DNA of 47,276 bases from DASQDT01 sp036380435 (GTDB taxonomy: Bacteria; Acidobacteriota; Blastocatellia; Pyrinomonadales; Pyrinomonadaceae): positions 1 to 47,276 of the forward strand of contig DASVES010000320.1 of the NCBI GenBank assembly GCA_036380435.1, given 5' to 3'. Position 1 is the first letter of the stretch, and every line of letters starts with the position of its first letter. Made by a program: the position numbers and the translations under genes. This document shows, piece by piece, positions 8,571-18,500 of this stretch. The notes under the pieces are model-generated. The model did no database searches and was not told where the DNA came from. It was given only the letters and a program-made list of their open reading frames with translations.

Positions 8571-8703
8571 AGGCTCGGACGCCGTGGCGGGTGGCGCGGG
8601 CGGCGAAAAATGTTCTTGTGAGTTTGTGAGCCGGGGTGTTAGATTGCGTCCGTTGCCGCGGTAGCGCCTTCGCCCCCCGTTCGTTCTACCGTCCAGCTTC
8701 TCG

Positions 8704-9765
8704 ATGAAACTATTCGGACTAGCAATCACACGCCCGTTCTCCATCCTGCTTTCGCTGCTCTGTCTCCTGTCTCAGGCCGAGGGTCTTCGCTCACAAACGA
8801 GGAGCGGGGTGGTGCGCGCCGGAGCAGGCCGCGCATCCGTCGAAATCCTCGACAGCGACCGCGGCAAGGACGGGCTGCTCGGCCCCGTGCGTCGCGTCCG
8901 CACGGAAGTCGCCCGCCTGGACACGGGAGTGACGGCGTCTGCCGAAGGCCCACGCTCGCTTCTGGAGATCACCGTCTACGACGTTGGCGGCAAGAGAATC
9001 GCCAACCGGACCCACCCGGTCGCCGTCGCCGGCGCCGGCGGCGGCGGCGAGACATACGAGTACGACGAGCGCGGGCAACTACAGGCGACCGTCGTCAAGG
9101 ATGAAGCCGGCGCCTTCCTGTCGCGCACAGTCTACTCTTATGAGTACGACACGGCGGGCAACTGGGTGAAGATGACGGCCTCGGTCGCCGTCTCCGAGGC
9201 CGGCGCGGAGATGCTCGAACCCGTCGAGGTGACCTATCGCGTCATCACTTACTACTCTCGCGGCGCGGGTAAGGCCCCGGCCAATGCTGTCGCCGCGCCG
9301 GCGTCCGCCGGGGACAGCCGAGCGGTCAACGCCGAAGGCGCGGCTGAGGGCCTGCGCCCGACAACCTCCCCTCGTTCTTCAAAGGCTGCAAGCGACCGGC
9401 ACGACGGCGCGGACGGCACGGACGGCGCGTCCGTGCCGTCCGCGCCGTCGGTCGAAGTAAAGGCCGAGCCACCCGCCCCGATGTTCGACGCCGGCTTGAT
9501 CAACGACAAGGCGCTCAGCCTGCCGAGGCCTGCCTATCTTGTGGGAAGCAGCGCGCAGCCCAGCCCCGTGGTCGTGAAGGTCGAGGTCGTCGTTGACGAG
9601 ACCGGGCGCGTGATTTCGGCGCGCGGCACGGAGGGGCCGCGCGTGCTTTGGTGGGCGGCCGAGAGCGCCGCGCGGCAAGCGGGTTTCTTCCCGTTCCGCG
9701 AGGGCGGGCGGCCCGTCAGGGCGCGGGGCCTGCTCGAATACACTTTCCCCTTCGAGCCGCGCTAA
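8704..9765 (+). CDS. Secreted protein with C-terminal TonB-C domain
   Basis: A 353-residue protein with a signal peptide (residues about 1-30). A middle region has YEYDERGQLQATVVKDEAG- and YSYEYDTAGNWVKMT-type strands resembling RHS/YD repeats. A low-complexity linker (about 215-260) follows. The last 80 residues form a TonB C-terminal-like domain (VVVKVEVVVDETGRVISA, then AARQAGFFPFREGG and YTFPFEP). Such proteins in acidobacteria are often annotated as energy transducers, but there is no N-terminal TonB-type anchor with a proline-rich spacer here, so energy transduction is not shown. The linker contains the near-palindromic DNA at 9402-9450. The following gene starts about 86 bases later on the same strand and also ends in a TonB-C-like segment. 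Confidence 0.8.
   Translation: MKLFGLAITRPFSILLSLLCLLSQAEGLRSQTRSGVVRAGAGRASVEILDSDRGKDGLLGPVRRVRTEVARLDTGVTASAEGPRSLLEITVYDVGGKRIANRTHPVAVAGAGGGGETYEYDERGQLQATVVKDEAGAFLSRTVYSYEYDTAGNWVKMTASVAVSEAGAEMLEPVEVTYRVITYYSRGAGKAPANAVAAPASAGDSRAVNAEGAAEGLRPTTSPRSSKAASDRHDGADGTDGASVPSAPSVEVKAEPPAPMFDAGLINDKALSLPRPAYLVGSSAQPSPVVVKVEVVVDETGRVISARGTEGPRVLWWAAESAARQAGFFPFREGGRPVRARGLLEYTFPFEPR
9402..9450. repeat. Perfect 21-base inverted repeat inside a coding sequence
   Basis: The arms 9402-9422 (CGACGGCGCGGACGGCACGGA) and 9430-9450 are exact complements around a seven-base loop. The arms consist of repeated GGACGGC words. It lies in the low-complexity linker of the TonB-C protein and encodes part of the DGADGTDGASVPSAPS stretch. 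Confidence 0.93.
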
Positions 9766-9851
9766 GGGCGGTGGCGGCCGAGGCAACACCGCAGGACAAA
9801 ACGAACGCCTACGGGCCGCGGTCTGCGACGGGAGCACGACAGACACCACGG

Positions 9852-10955
9852 ATGCGCGAAGCACGCTTCATGGTCCTGACCGGACACCTCGATGAACAAC
9901 CCCTGCCGGGTCTCATCAGGACGCTCCACGCCCAGCACAAGACGGGTCGCCTTCAGGTGGATTACGCCGAGTCGCCGGCGGCCTTCCATTTCGAGCAAGG
10001 CTCACTGGTTGACGCGCGTCTCGGCGCGCTGCGCGGCCTCGAGGCCTTGATGCTGGCGCTCTCGTTGCCCGGCGCCCCGTTCAACTTCAACCCGCTCGTC
10101 AAGCCGCCGGAGAGGACGGTCGAGGAGCGCGAGCGCCAATTTATCCGCGAGCTGCTCGACGCCGCCCCGGCCGGCACTGCGCTCGACGTGCCGGCGTCAT
10201 CGGCGTTACCCGCCGAGGCCGAGACGACGACGCCGCGCGTCGTCCCCCTGCGCGGGGCCGCCCTGCCCCCGGCCGCGGGCGAACGACTCGCCCTGCCCGC
10301 GCCCGCGGACGAAAGTCTGGTCTACGAAGTAAACGCGGCCCTCGCGGCGCACTCGCGCCGCTTTAGCCGCGAGCGCGCGGCCTACGCCGCCGTCATCGCC
10401 TTGCTCCTGCTGCTCACATTCCTCTCGCGCCTGCGCAACCCGGTCGCCCCGGCGGCCCCTCCATCACCGCCGCAGGCTGTGCAACAGACCGCGCCGGACG
10501 CCGCCTCGCCGCCGGCAGACGAACGGCTTCGCCCCGCCGACAGTTCGGGCGGCGCTGACCCGGCCGACGTGCCGGCGACGGCGCGGCGCGACGAGCCGGC
10601 GCGCGTCGAGCGCCCGTCGCGTGAGACGCGGCAGTCTTCGCCCGCCGGCGCTGCCTCTTCGAGGGGTGCGGCGCCGCTGCCGGTCGGGCAGACGCAGACG
10701 AGCGCGGAGGCCGGGGTCGGCGGCGCGGGCGGCGAACCGCCGGCGGGGCGCGAACGGGCGGCCAATGCGCGAGGGGAAAGCTCTGTACGCATCCTTCTGC
10801 GCGTCGAGCGCGGGCGCGTGCTCCAGGCCGTCGTCCAGAACTCGCGCCCCGGCATGGAGTCCTACGAGGCGCTCGCGCTGAGGATGGCACGGCAGCGGCG
10901 CTATCCCGCAGACTTCAACGGGCAGGACACGCTGCAACTCAAGGTGCGGCAATAA
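9852..10955 (+). CDS. DUF4388 protein with membrane segment and C-terminal TonB-C-like end
   Basis: About 367 residues. The first 100 match the layout of DUF4388 (PATAN-like) domains: LTGHLDEQPLPGLIRTLHAQHKTGRLQV, then FHFEQGSLVDARLG and GLEALMLAL. These are regulatory domains found next to receivers and kinases in delta-proteobacteria and acidobacteria. A single transmembrane stretch follows at roughly residue 180 (AVIALLLLLTFLS). A long Ala/Pro-rich linker follows, then a C-terminal segment (VRILLRVERGRVLQAVV and ALRMARQRRYPADF) resembling a TonB-C domain. The frame is open farther upstream, but that part overlaps the previous gene. I chose the ATG at 9852; the ATG at 9870 is the alternative, and neither has a strong ribosome site. 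The next gene follows after 25 bases. Confidence 0.75.
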   Translation: MREARFMVLTGHLDEQPLPGLIRTLHAQHKTGRLQVDYAESPAAFHFEQGSLVDARLGALRGLEALMLALSLPGAPFNFNPLVKPPERTVEERERQFIRELLDAAPAGTALDVPASSALPAEAETTTPRVVPLRGAALPPAAGERLALPAPADESLVYEVNAALAAHSRRFSRERAAYAAVIALLLLLTFLSRLRNPVAPAAPPSPPQAVQQTAPDAASPPADERLRPADSSGGADPADVPATARRDEPARVERPSRETRQSSPAGAASSRGAAPLPVGQTQTSAEAGVGGAGGEPPAGRERAANARGESSVRILLRVERGRVLQAVVQNSRPGMESYEALALRMARQRRYPADFNGQDTLQLKVRQ

Positions 10956-10980
10956 TGCCTCTCCCCACTCGAAGGCGAAG

Positions 10981-12489
10981 ATGCTCCTCGTCGAACGCAA
11001 AACACTGAGCCTCACGGTCGATGAGCCAGCCCGTCTCGAACTGCTCGACGCGCTCCGCGCCGCTCAGTTCGCGCCGCTCATCCGCACGGCGCGGCGGCGC
11101 TCCTTCGAGCTGTCGCTGGCCGCGGCGGGCGGCCTCCCCCCGGCCCCCGAATTGATCGACGACTTCGAACGACAGGCTCTCTCGTCCCGCCTCCGCGAAC
11201 GGGCCGGCCCCTACACGCCGGGCGACCTCTTCTGCTCTGAAGACGCAATCTTCTATCTCGCCTTCGGCGACGACGCCGCGCGCGGTCACGAGGCCGTCGT
11301 CGCCGGCGTCGTCTACGATAGGGAGTCGGTCGATCCCCTGCGCCGGTTCGAGTTGTTCTGCCAGAGGGTGCGCGAGTCGATGCGCTTGGCCGGGGAGGGC
11401 GAAGCGGAGGCGGAGGCCGGGGAGTTAGTGGCGCCGCCGTGGGAGTCGCACGACGTGCGCCGGTTCCCGCGGGGACTGACGCGCTACGTCGCGCGGCAGG
11501 ATGAGGAGGCCGCCCGCGCGATGATGTTCAGGGAGGGCTCGCGCGAGCGTCTGCGCGCCGCCGAACTCCTCGCCGACGAACGGGTGCGCGCCTTCCTCCG
11601 GCGCGAGCAGGAGGCGCGCGTCGAGGGCTACGCGCCGCGCCTTTTGTCCGGCGAAAGCCCATCGCCCGAGGGGCTTGTGCCCGTTGAAGAACTCGTCGAG
11701 GCCGGACTGATGCGCCGCGAGGTGCGCGTCACGTGCCGAAAGACCAGGCACCCGCTCTTCGACCTGCCGACGCCGGACGCGCTCGCGCTCGTCACCCTGA
11801 GCCGCGCCCGTTGCAGCCTGTGCGCGACGGAGGTGGCCGACGAGGTCGTCGAGGAGGTCTACAATCCGACCCGCCTCGCGGCGGCGCTTTTGGCCGACGG
11901 CTCGTGGCTGCGTAACCGCGTCTACCAGATCGTCCGCGACCTCGGCGTGCCCGAGAGCGAGATCGCCGCCGGCCCCCCCGCCGAGGGCGGCGAGTCGCAC
12001 CTTGTCGCCAACGTCTGCGGCGACGCCTTCCTGTTCGCCCTCAGGGATGGAGAGTTGTCGCCCTCCTTCAGCCGCCGCGTGGTCGAGGCGGCCGGCGAGA
12101 TCGAGGCGCGCCATGTCATCGTCATCGTCACCGGCGCGGCGGAGGGTGAGGGGCGGATGCGCCTCTACGAGTATGCCTGGCGCCGCGCCCGCGAGGGCCG
12201 CGACGTCGATGTCGCCGTCGGCGAGGGCGCGGCCGGCGCGCGGTCGTGTATCGAGGGCGTCTTCGAGCGCGCGGTCGGGGGCAGGCTCGCCAGAGACCTG
12301 TGCGCGCTCGACGACGCCCTGGGGATGAACGCGAGCCGCCTCGTGCTCACCAAGTTCAAAATGAGGAGGGAGCAGGCGGGCGCCAGACGCGCGGAGACGC
12401 GCCGCGCCGCCCGCCCGGCCCCAACGCTTCCGGGACAAGACGGCGAGGAATCAGACGCACCGCCCGCGCGTCTGCGTTTGAGTTCGTGA
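10981..12489 (+). CDS. Protein of unknown function
   Basis: A 502-residue acidic-then-basic protein that I do not recognise. There is no signal peptide or membrane segment, so it is probably cytoplasmic. A CSLC cysteine pair occurs near residue 278, inside a helical stretch that could be a winged helix (EVVEEVYNPTRLAAALL, then RNRVYQIVRDLGVPES). Following it is an alternating strand/helix part with GDAFLFALRDGEL and the very hydrophobic strand ARHVIVIVTGAAEGEG, which looks like a nucleotide-binding or nuclease-type alpha/beta core. The last 60 residues are Arg/Ala/Pro rich. It starts 25 bases after the DUF4388 gene, so the two probably form an operon and may share a regulatory role. Confidence 0.7.
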   Translation: MLLVERKTLSLTVDEPARLELLDALRAAQFAPLIRTARRRSFELSLAAAGGLPPAPELIDDFERQALSSRLRERAGPYTPGDLFCSEDAIFYLAFGDDAARGHEAVVAGVVYDRESVDPLRRFELFCQRVRESMRLAGEGEAEAEAGELVAPPWESHDVRRFPRGLTRYVARQDEEAARAMMFREGSRERLRAAELLADERVRAFLRREQEARVEGYAPRLLSGESPSPEGLVPVEELVEAGLMRREVRVTCRKTRHPLFDLPTPDALALVTLSRARCSLCATEVADEVVEEVYNPTRLAAALLADGSWLRNRVYQIVRDLGVPESEIAAGPPAEGGESHLVANVCGDAFLFALRDGELSPSFSRRVVEAAGEIEARHVIVIVTGAAEGEGRMRLYEYAWRRAREGRDVDVAVGEGAAGARSCIEGVFERAVGGRLARDLCALDDALGMNASRLVLTKFKMRREQAGARRAETRRAARPAPTLPGQDGEESDAPPARLRLSS

Positions 12490-12509
12490 GACCGAGGTCG
12501 TTAAGAGTG

Positions 12510-13736
12510 TTACCTGCCGGCCGCGGCTTGCTGCGACTCTTCGCGGATGATGGCGGCGAAGTCCGTGAGAAAGCGAAAGAGCGGCTTGCCCGTCGAGCGT
12601 GGGGCGCTGGTGTTGACTTGGACGGCGACGGCCGCCTTGAGGTCGGGGAAGTAGGCCATCTCGGTGAGGTAGCCGGGGAAGAAGCCGCTGTGGCCGTAGA
12701 CCACACCGAGTTCGGTCTCGCGGATGATGACGCCGAGTCCATACTTTGTGCCGGGGCCGAGCTTGGCCGCGACGCCGTCGAGCACCTGCGGCATCAGCGC
12801 GCGGTCGAAGGCGCGCCCCTCGTAGAGCGCACGCGCCCAGCGCGCGAGGTCTTCCGTGGTCGAGGCGATGCCGCCGCCCGTCCACTCGAACTGCGGGTTG
12901 ATGGCAAAGCGGCCAGCCGAGTCGATCATCGCGTCCGTGCCGCCGAAGGGGTTGTCGGCCCCGGCGTAGCCTTGCGCGAGGCCGGGGATGCGCCGGGCGT
13001 CGGAAGGAACGGTGCGACGGAGTTTGAGCGGGCCGAGCAGCCGGCGTCGTACTTCATCGTAATAACGCCGGCCCGTGACGCGTTCGACGATCATGCCGAG
13101 CACGATGTAGTTGGTGTCCGAGTAGTCCCACCCTCGGCCTGCGGCAAACGGCGGCGCGGTGTCGAGGACGTAGGCGACTAACTCCTCGGGCTTCCAGACC
13201 TTGTCGGGGTTCGCGGTCAAGTCCTTCGTGAACTGCTCCTTGAACTCATAGCGCACCAGCCCGCTCGTGTGGTTCATGAGCATGCGGACGGTGATGTCGC
13301 GCGCGTTCGGAAGCCGCGCGAACCACGACTCGCGACCGAGATACTTTTCTACCTTATCGTCTAAACCGATCTTCTTCTCCGCGACGAGTTGCAGGGCGAC
13401 GGCCGCCGCGTAGGTCTTCCCGACGCTGCCCTGAAGCATCAAATCGTTGGGCCTCATCGGCGTCTTCTTCTGTGTGTCCGAAGTGCCGACGGAGAGGCCC
13501 AGCGAGGTGCCGTCGGCGAAGGCGAAGCCGGCGGTCGCGCCGGGAAAGCGGCCCGCCGCGTGCAGCGCGTCGAGCTTCTCCTGAAGCCGGCGGCGCAGGC
13601 GCGCGGCCGCGTCGGCGGACGACACGCGCGGCGTCGGCTTTTGCGTTTGCGGGCGGGCCGCCGCGGCGGCGAGTGCGCCGCAGTCGAACAGGAGGGCGGC
13701 CAGCAGTAGAAGTCTGAGAGTCATCGCGGGTTGCAA
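12510..13736 (-). CDS. Secreted serine hydrolase, class C beta-lactamase family
   Basis: About 408 residues of the penicillin-binding/beta-lactamase fold. The SxxK motif with the nucleophile is QGSVGK. The second motif is YSDTNY, and the third is GHSG in VYGHSGFFPG. An N-terminal hydrophobic stretch (MTLRLLLLAALLFDCGALAAAAA) is a signal peptide. A TTG start at 13736 is placed seven bases after GAGGAGG and is my choice. The first ATG (13724) is 19 bases from that site. The family covers esterases, D-aminopeptidases and penicillin-binding proteins as well as beta-lactamases, so antibiotic resistance should not be assumed. It converges with the 502-residue unknown gene, separated by only 20 bases. 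Confidence 0.9.
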   Translation of the reverse strand: MQPAMTLRLLLLAALLFDCGALAAAAARPQTQKPTPRVSSADAAARLRRRLQEKLDALHAAGRFPGATAGFAFADGTSLGLSVGTSDTQKKTPMRPNDLMLQGSVGKTYAAAVALQLVAEKKIGLDDKVEKYLGRESWFARLPNARDITVRMLMNHTSGLVRYEFKEQFTKDLTANPDKVWKPEELVAYVLDTAPPFAAGRGWDYSDTNYIVLGMIVERVTGRRYYDEVRRRLLGPLKLRRTVPSDARRIPGLAQGYAGADNPFGGTDAMIDSAGRFAINPQFEWTGGGIASTTEDLARWARALYEGRAFDRALMPQVLDGVAAKLGPGTKYGLGVIIRETELGVVYGHSGFFPGYLTEMAYFPDLKAAVAVQVNTSAPRSTGKPLFRFLTDFAAIIREESQQAAAGR

Positions 13737-13870
13737 TCGTTCGCCTCCTCGAAAGGTTTCGCGCTTCAATGGAAAACAAAACCAGCGCGCCTGATATTAA
13801 CACCGGCGCGCGGTCATTAAATCCGTTATGTGATTAAGCGGTACGAAATCGGGGCGGGAAGGACGGAGGG

Positions 13871-13955
13871 AAGGCAAAAGTAAAAAGGCAAAAGGCAAAA
13901 GTGAGGAAGCGCCTCGCCTCTGCACTTTGCCTTTTGCCTTTTTACTTTTGCCTTC
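13871..13955. repeat. Near-perfect palindrome of AAAGGCA words
   Basis: The arm AAGGCAAAAGTAAAAAGGCA continues with two more AAAGGCA-type units. It is matched almost exactly on the other side (CACTTTGCC through CTTTTGCCTT), around a loop of about 18 bases. It ends one base before the stop of the anti-sigma-like gene, so that gene's transcript would end in this hairpin. Confidence 0.92.
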
Positions 13956-13956
13956 T

Positions 13957-14823
13957 TCAGCGGACGACGCGGAAGGTGTAGCGGCTCACGTCTTCCAGAC
14001 GGCCGCCGGCCGCACGGCCGCTGACCGTGACATGATAATCGCCCGGCCCGACGACGCTTGCGGGAATGTCCATGTCGATGGCGGCGGAGCCGGCCGCCGG
14101 TCGCAGCTCGTCGGCGGCCCAGACCTCGGCGCGCTCTGCGGTCAGCAGCGCGGCGCGGTAGCTTTCGTGCTCGGCGGCGGGCAGCTCCAGACGCAGGCGA
14201 AGGGCGTCGGCGCCGGCGGGGAGTTGGATTCGCGCCGGCTCGCCGGAGCCGCGTGTGAGGCCGGGCGTGAGAGTCACGGCGTAGGGATTACGGAACGCAA
14301 CCTCGCGGCGGGCCGGACGGTCGAACGCCACCCAGGAGACGGCGACGACGGCGAGCAGCAGCGCGGCGGCGAGGGAGAAGGCGAGCGCGGGGCCACGCGC
14401 GAAGAGGAGTTGGAAAAGGTTCTGCTTGCCGGGGGTCGCGGGCCGAGTCCCCAAGTCGCCGGGAGTTTGTTCTTTGGTCGCGGCCGGCTCTTCGCGTAGA
14501 CCGGCGGGCAAGGAGGCGAGGGCGACGGCGCTGCCGGGAGCGTCCGTCTCGGCGGCGACGTAGCGGCGCAGGGCGCGCGCGAAGCGCAGCTTTTTGTGTC
14601 GCTCGGGCGCGAGCAGGAAGTGTGTCTCGAAGTCCTGATGGTCGGCCGCCGCGAGTTCGCCCGACAGGTATCGGTCGATGAGGTCGTCTTCGGCGATGGA
14701 AAGCTCGTCGTGGAAGGCGGCGTCGGTCAGCAGGCGTTCTTCGAGCGGCGTGCGCTGCTCGGGCGCTAGTTGCCCGAGCAGGTATTGTCTGAGCGCGCCC
14801 ATCGCTTCCGACGTTAGTTCCAC
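13957..14823 (-). CDS. Anti-sigma-factor-like membrane protein
   Basis: A 288-residue protein. The first 95 residues are helical and acidic (LRQYLLGQLAPEQRTPLEERLL, then LSIAEDDLIDRYLSGEL), with HFLLAPERHKKLRFARAL after them. This is the pattern seen in the cytoplasmic anti-sigma modules of acidobacterial sigma operons. It lacks the HxxxCxxC zinc site of classical ZAS proteins. A transmembrane segment follows near residue 150 (LAFSLAAALLLAVVAVSW), then a beta-rich outer domain ending DVSRYTFRVVR. It is downstream of the sigma factor at 14885-15451 with 61 bases between them, consistent with a sigma/anti-sigma pair. That pairing is inference from order and topology. Confidence 0.75.
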   Translation of the reverse strand: MELTSEAMGALRQYLLGQLAPEQRTPLEERLLTDAAFHDELSIAEDDLIDRYLSGELAAADHQDFETHFLLAPERHKKLRFARALRRYVAAETDAPGSAVALASLPAGLREEPAATKEQTPGDLGTRPATPGKQNLFQLLFARGPALAFSLAAALLLAVVAVSWVAFDRPARREVAFRNPYAVTLTPGLTRGSGEPARIQLPAGADALRLRLELPAAEHESYRAALLTAERAEVWAADELRPAAGSAAIDMDIPASVVGPGDYHVTVSGRAAGGRLEDVSRYTFRVVR

Positions 14824-14884
14824 CTATTGCGCGCCCCTCCCGAAAGCGCCCCCTGATTGTGATGTCTTTTTGCTCATATCCGTT

Positions 14885-15451
14885 TCACCCGGCCGCCGGC
14901 CGCGTGAGACACTCCTCGACACACTTCTGGAGGCCCAGACGGATGCGGAAGGCGCGTATCCTCAACGCGTTGAGCGCGATGCCCAGTCGCTCGGCCAAAT
15001 GTTTGCGGTTATCGATCTTCGCCCGCTTTTCCTCGCGATAGTACTGCAAGACCAGCTCGCGGTTGTGGGACGAAAGGCCGCCGACGCAGTTCAGGAGGCA
15101 TTCATACACGCGCTCGTCCTCCTCTTCCGCGGCTGGCGCGGTGACGGGGTGCGGCGCGGGCGGGGCGGGCCTCCTGCGTAAATATTCCAGGTGTACGTTG
15201 TTGGCCACACCGTAGAAATAGAGGGCACGGTCGCCCGTGTAGTCGGCCTCTATCTGGGGGAGCTTGGCGGCCACCCGGTTGATAACTTCGTCGGCGAGGT
15301 CTTCCGGCTCGTGGCAGCCGCGGCAGGTGAAGATTTTGATGAGGGAGCGGCGAATCTCCTCGTACTTCCGGCCCGCCTCTTCGGGGCCGGCGCCGAGCCA
15401 GGCGAGCAGGCGGTCGAACGCCTCCTGCGTGAGAGACCAGTTTTTCTTCAT
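14885..15451 (-). CDS. RNA polymerase sigma factor, sigma-70/ECF type
   Basis: A 188-residue sigma factor. Region 2 is visible as CHEPEDLADEVINRVAAKL followed by the YFYGVANNVHLEYLRRR promoter-melting/-10 helix. Region 4 is LNCVGGLSSHNRELVLQYYREEKR, then HLAERLGIALNALRIRAFRIRL, the helix-turn-helix that reads the -35 element. The two are joined by an Ala/Pro-rich spacer. The gene sits between the CHAT-TPR protein gene (68 bases upstream) and the anti-sigma-like gene (61 bases downstream), all on the minus strand. Sigma factors of this kind are often found beside CHAT proteins in acidobacteria and cyanobacteria. Its target promoters cannot be read from this window. Confidence 0.9.
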   Translation of the reverse strand: MKKNWSLTQEAFDRLLAWLGAGPEEAGRKYEEIRRSLIKIFTCRGCHEPEDLADEVINRVAAKLPQIEADYTGDRALYFYGVANNVHLEYLRRRPAPPAPHPVTAPAAEEEDERVYECLLNCVGGLSSHNRELVLQYYREEKRAKIDNRKHLAERLGIALNALRIRAFRIRLGLQKCVEECLTRPAAG

Positions 15452-15519
15452 GGGGGCAAACTCGCGGCTCGGCGGCGACTACTACGCGCGTGTGGGTGTG
15501 TGCGCGTGGCGAAAGTTCT

Positions 15520-18500
15520 TCAAGCTTTCACCTGTCGGGCGCCGGCCGAGTTCCTTCTTCTCCGTCTCAGCCGGATCGCGCCGAGCGCAGCGAATGATAT
15601 CGCAGCCGCCCCGCCGCCCCAAGCCGCCAGCCCCCACTGCGCGAAGTAGGCGGGCCCGTCGCCCATGCCCTTCAACTCGCCGTACTGCCCCTGGATGACG
15701 AAGGCCGCCCAGTAGTAGGGCGCGCGCCAACGCTTCTGCCGCCACATGGCGAGCTGCGCCTGACGCAGCGCCGCCGGGGGCGCAAGGCCCTGCTGGAACA
15801 TCCCAGCGTAGAAGTGCTTCATCAATTCGGCGGTGGCCTCGTCGTCCACCTTCCACAGAGAGGCGACGACCGCGCCCGCGCCGGCGTACATGAAGCCGCG
15901 CGTCAGCCCGATGAGACCCTCGCCGCGCACCTCGCGGCCGAGCGCCGTGTTGCAGGCCGAGAGCACGACGAGGTCGGCGCTCAGGTCGAGGTTGTAGATG
16001 TCCTGAAGACTGAGGAAGCCGTCCTGCGGCTCGCCCCGCTCGTCAACGAGCGACAGCACGATGCCGGACATTTCGGGCCGTTCGCTGTCGAGGATGCCGT
16101 GCGTGGCGAAGTGGATGACGCGGTGACGCCCGAGGCCCGGCTCGACGGCCGCGGCGCGGCTGGCCCCGAAGCCTGTGACCAACGCGACCTCGCCCCGTGG
16201 GAGCGCCGCCGCGATGGCTTCGGCCTCCTCGCGCGAGGCCAGCAGGCGCGGGACGCCTTCGCCGCCGAAGAGCGCGCTCACGTCTCTGATGGCGCGGTGC
16301 ACCTCCTGCTTGCCCTGATGCGCGACGGCGTCCGCCGATGCGTGTGGCGGGGCCGCATCGGGGCGCGACGAGTCCGCGCCGCGGACGCGCGCGTCGTCCT
16401 TGTCGAAGACCGGGTCGGCGAAGACGGCAACCGAACGGCCGGCCTGCTCATAGCGGGCCGCCCCGCCTTGCAGCGTGGGCAGAATCGAGGCCGACGGGAG
16501 GCTGACGACTTCGTGTCGAAGGAACAGGGGAACGCGGGCGCTGCCTTCGGGGCGGGCTTCGGGTCGCTCCTGTGCGCCGCCCGCCGACGCTTCCGTGCCC
16601 GGCTCGGTCAGCGCGCCGAACGGGATGTACTGGAGAGCGCCCTCGGTCACCACCAAAAGCCTTCGGCCCGTGAGGTGCTCCGACGCCGGGCCGATAATCA
16701 TGTCGCTCAGACGCTCGGCCTCGCGCCCGTAGTCCGCCTCCGCCTGCGCGACGCGAGCCTGCCGCTCGCGGGCGCTCTCGCCGGCAACCGGCTGCGGCGC
16801 AACCAGCAAACTTCTCACGCGGTTGGCCGCGTCTTCTATCTCGGCCCGGCCCGGAAGTTCATAACTATGAATGGTCCCCTTAGTCACCGCCCAGAGGTAG
16901 CTTCTCTCCTCGCCCAGCGAATACTCCAGCAGCAGTGTCGAGTCGTCCACGACGCGCTCCTGAATCGCCTTCAGTCCGAGAGGCTGCGTCTGAAGCGACG
17001 CCGTGTGCTCAAGGCTTCCCGCCCTGATCTGCGCCCCCACCTCGCGCAGTTGCGCGCTGAGTTCGTCGATCTCTTTGGCGAGCGCCGACGCCTCGGCCTG
17101 CTCGCCGCCCGTCTGAAGCCGCGCCCGCCGCTGCTCCGCCCTGTCGTTCAACTCCTTCCGCAGCGCGCCTTCCCGCTCCAGCAGCGCGGGATCGGCCTTG
17201 CGGCGCAGCCCGACGCGCGCGGCCGAGAGCGTCTCCAGCAGCGAGCGCGCCCGCGCCCGCTCGCTCGCCTCGAAGGCGGCGGCGGCGAACCCTTCGGACG
17301 GGCGCTCGCGGTGCAGGCGCATGAGCAGGTCGATGTAAAACTCGTACTGCTCGCGCACCGAGGCGAAGTACGACGCGCGCAAGTCCTGACTGACGACCTT
17401 CCCGCGCAGCGATTCGACGACCCCCAGCGCCTCCTCCGCGCGCGCGCTCGCTTCCGCCAGACGGCCGCTGTCGCGCTCCATGCGCGCGATGTTGTGGAGC
17501 GTCGCGGCCTCGGCGGCGCGGTACTCCGCCTTCCGGCTGAGCGGCAGCGCCTTCGCGTAGTATTCGAGCGCCTTCTGCCTCTGCCCCCGTCCTTCGTAAA
17601 CGCGGCCGATCAGGTTGAGCGTGTCCGTCTCGCCCCGGAGGTCGTTCTCTCTCTGCCAGAATGGTAGTGTCCGGCTGTAGTATTCGAGAGCCTTGTCTTT
17701 CCACCCCCAGGAATCATAAATTCTTCCTATCTCTCTAAGTTCGTACAACTCCAGTCGATGATTGCTTGTGGCTTTGGAAATTGAGAGCGCCTGTTGAAAG
17801 CACTCAAGTGCCGCCTGAGAATCACCCAATGAGTGATAAACCTTGCCGGTTTCGTAGAGGGTGGCCGCTTCTCCGCTGCGGTAATTGACGCTTCGGAAGA
17901 GAGATAACGCCTGGTTGTAATATTCAAGAGACCTCTTCTTCTCGCCAAGCCCGCTGTAGACAAAGGACATTCCATTTAGAATTCGAGCCTCTTCAATCGG
18001 GTCTTTTATCGGCTGAATGATTTGCTTCGCACTCTCAAAGAAGTTTAATGCTTCCTGACTTTCGCCAAGTCGTGAGTAAAGTCGCCCGATAGCATTAAGT
18101 GTAAGAGCTTGCCCTCGGCGGTCATGTGCAGCTTGCCAGAGAGGAAGAGATTGATTGTAGGAGTCGAAAGCCTTCCCTATTTGGCCCAAGTCCGAATAGG
18201 TATAGCCGAAATTCAAAAGCGTCAAAGCTTGCCCTTTTCGATCATTCAATTCACGCCAGAATGGTAGCGCCTGCTGATAAAATTCAACGGACTGCTGCAA
18301 CTTACCTAATCCGTAGTGAACTTCTCCAAAGTTGTTAAGCGCCTGTGCCTCTCCGCGGCGGCTACCCGTGGCTCGATTCAACTTGAGGGCCTGAGTGCAA
18401 AGATTGAGGGCTTTCGGATTGTCTCCCAGCGTAAGGTAGACGAAGCTGAGTTCGTTAAGCGTCTCGCCCTCACCGCGCCGGTCTTTTATTTCCCGTTGAA

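Noticed and set aside
12510..13736. Beta-lactamase resistance gene
   Set aside because: Motifs fit the wide serine-hydrolase family; nothing shows drug hydrolysis.
15814..17667. Plus-strand open frame of 617 codons
   Set aside because: Antisense of the CHAT domain, whose catalytic dyad lies in the real frame.
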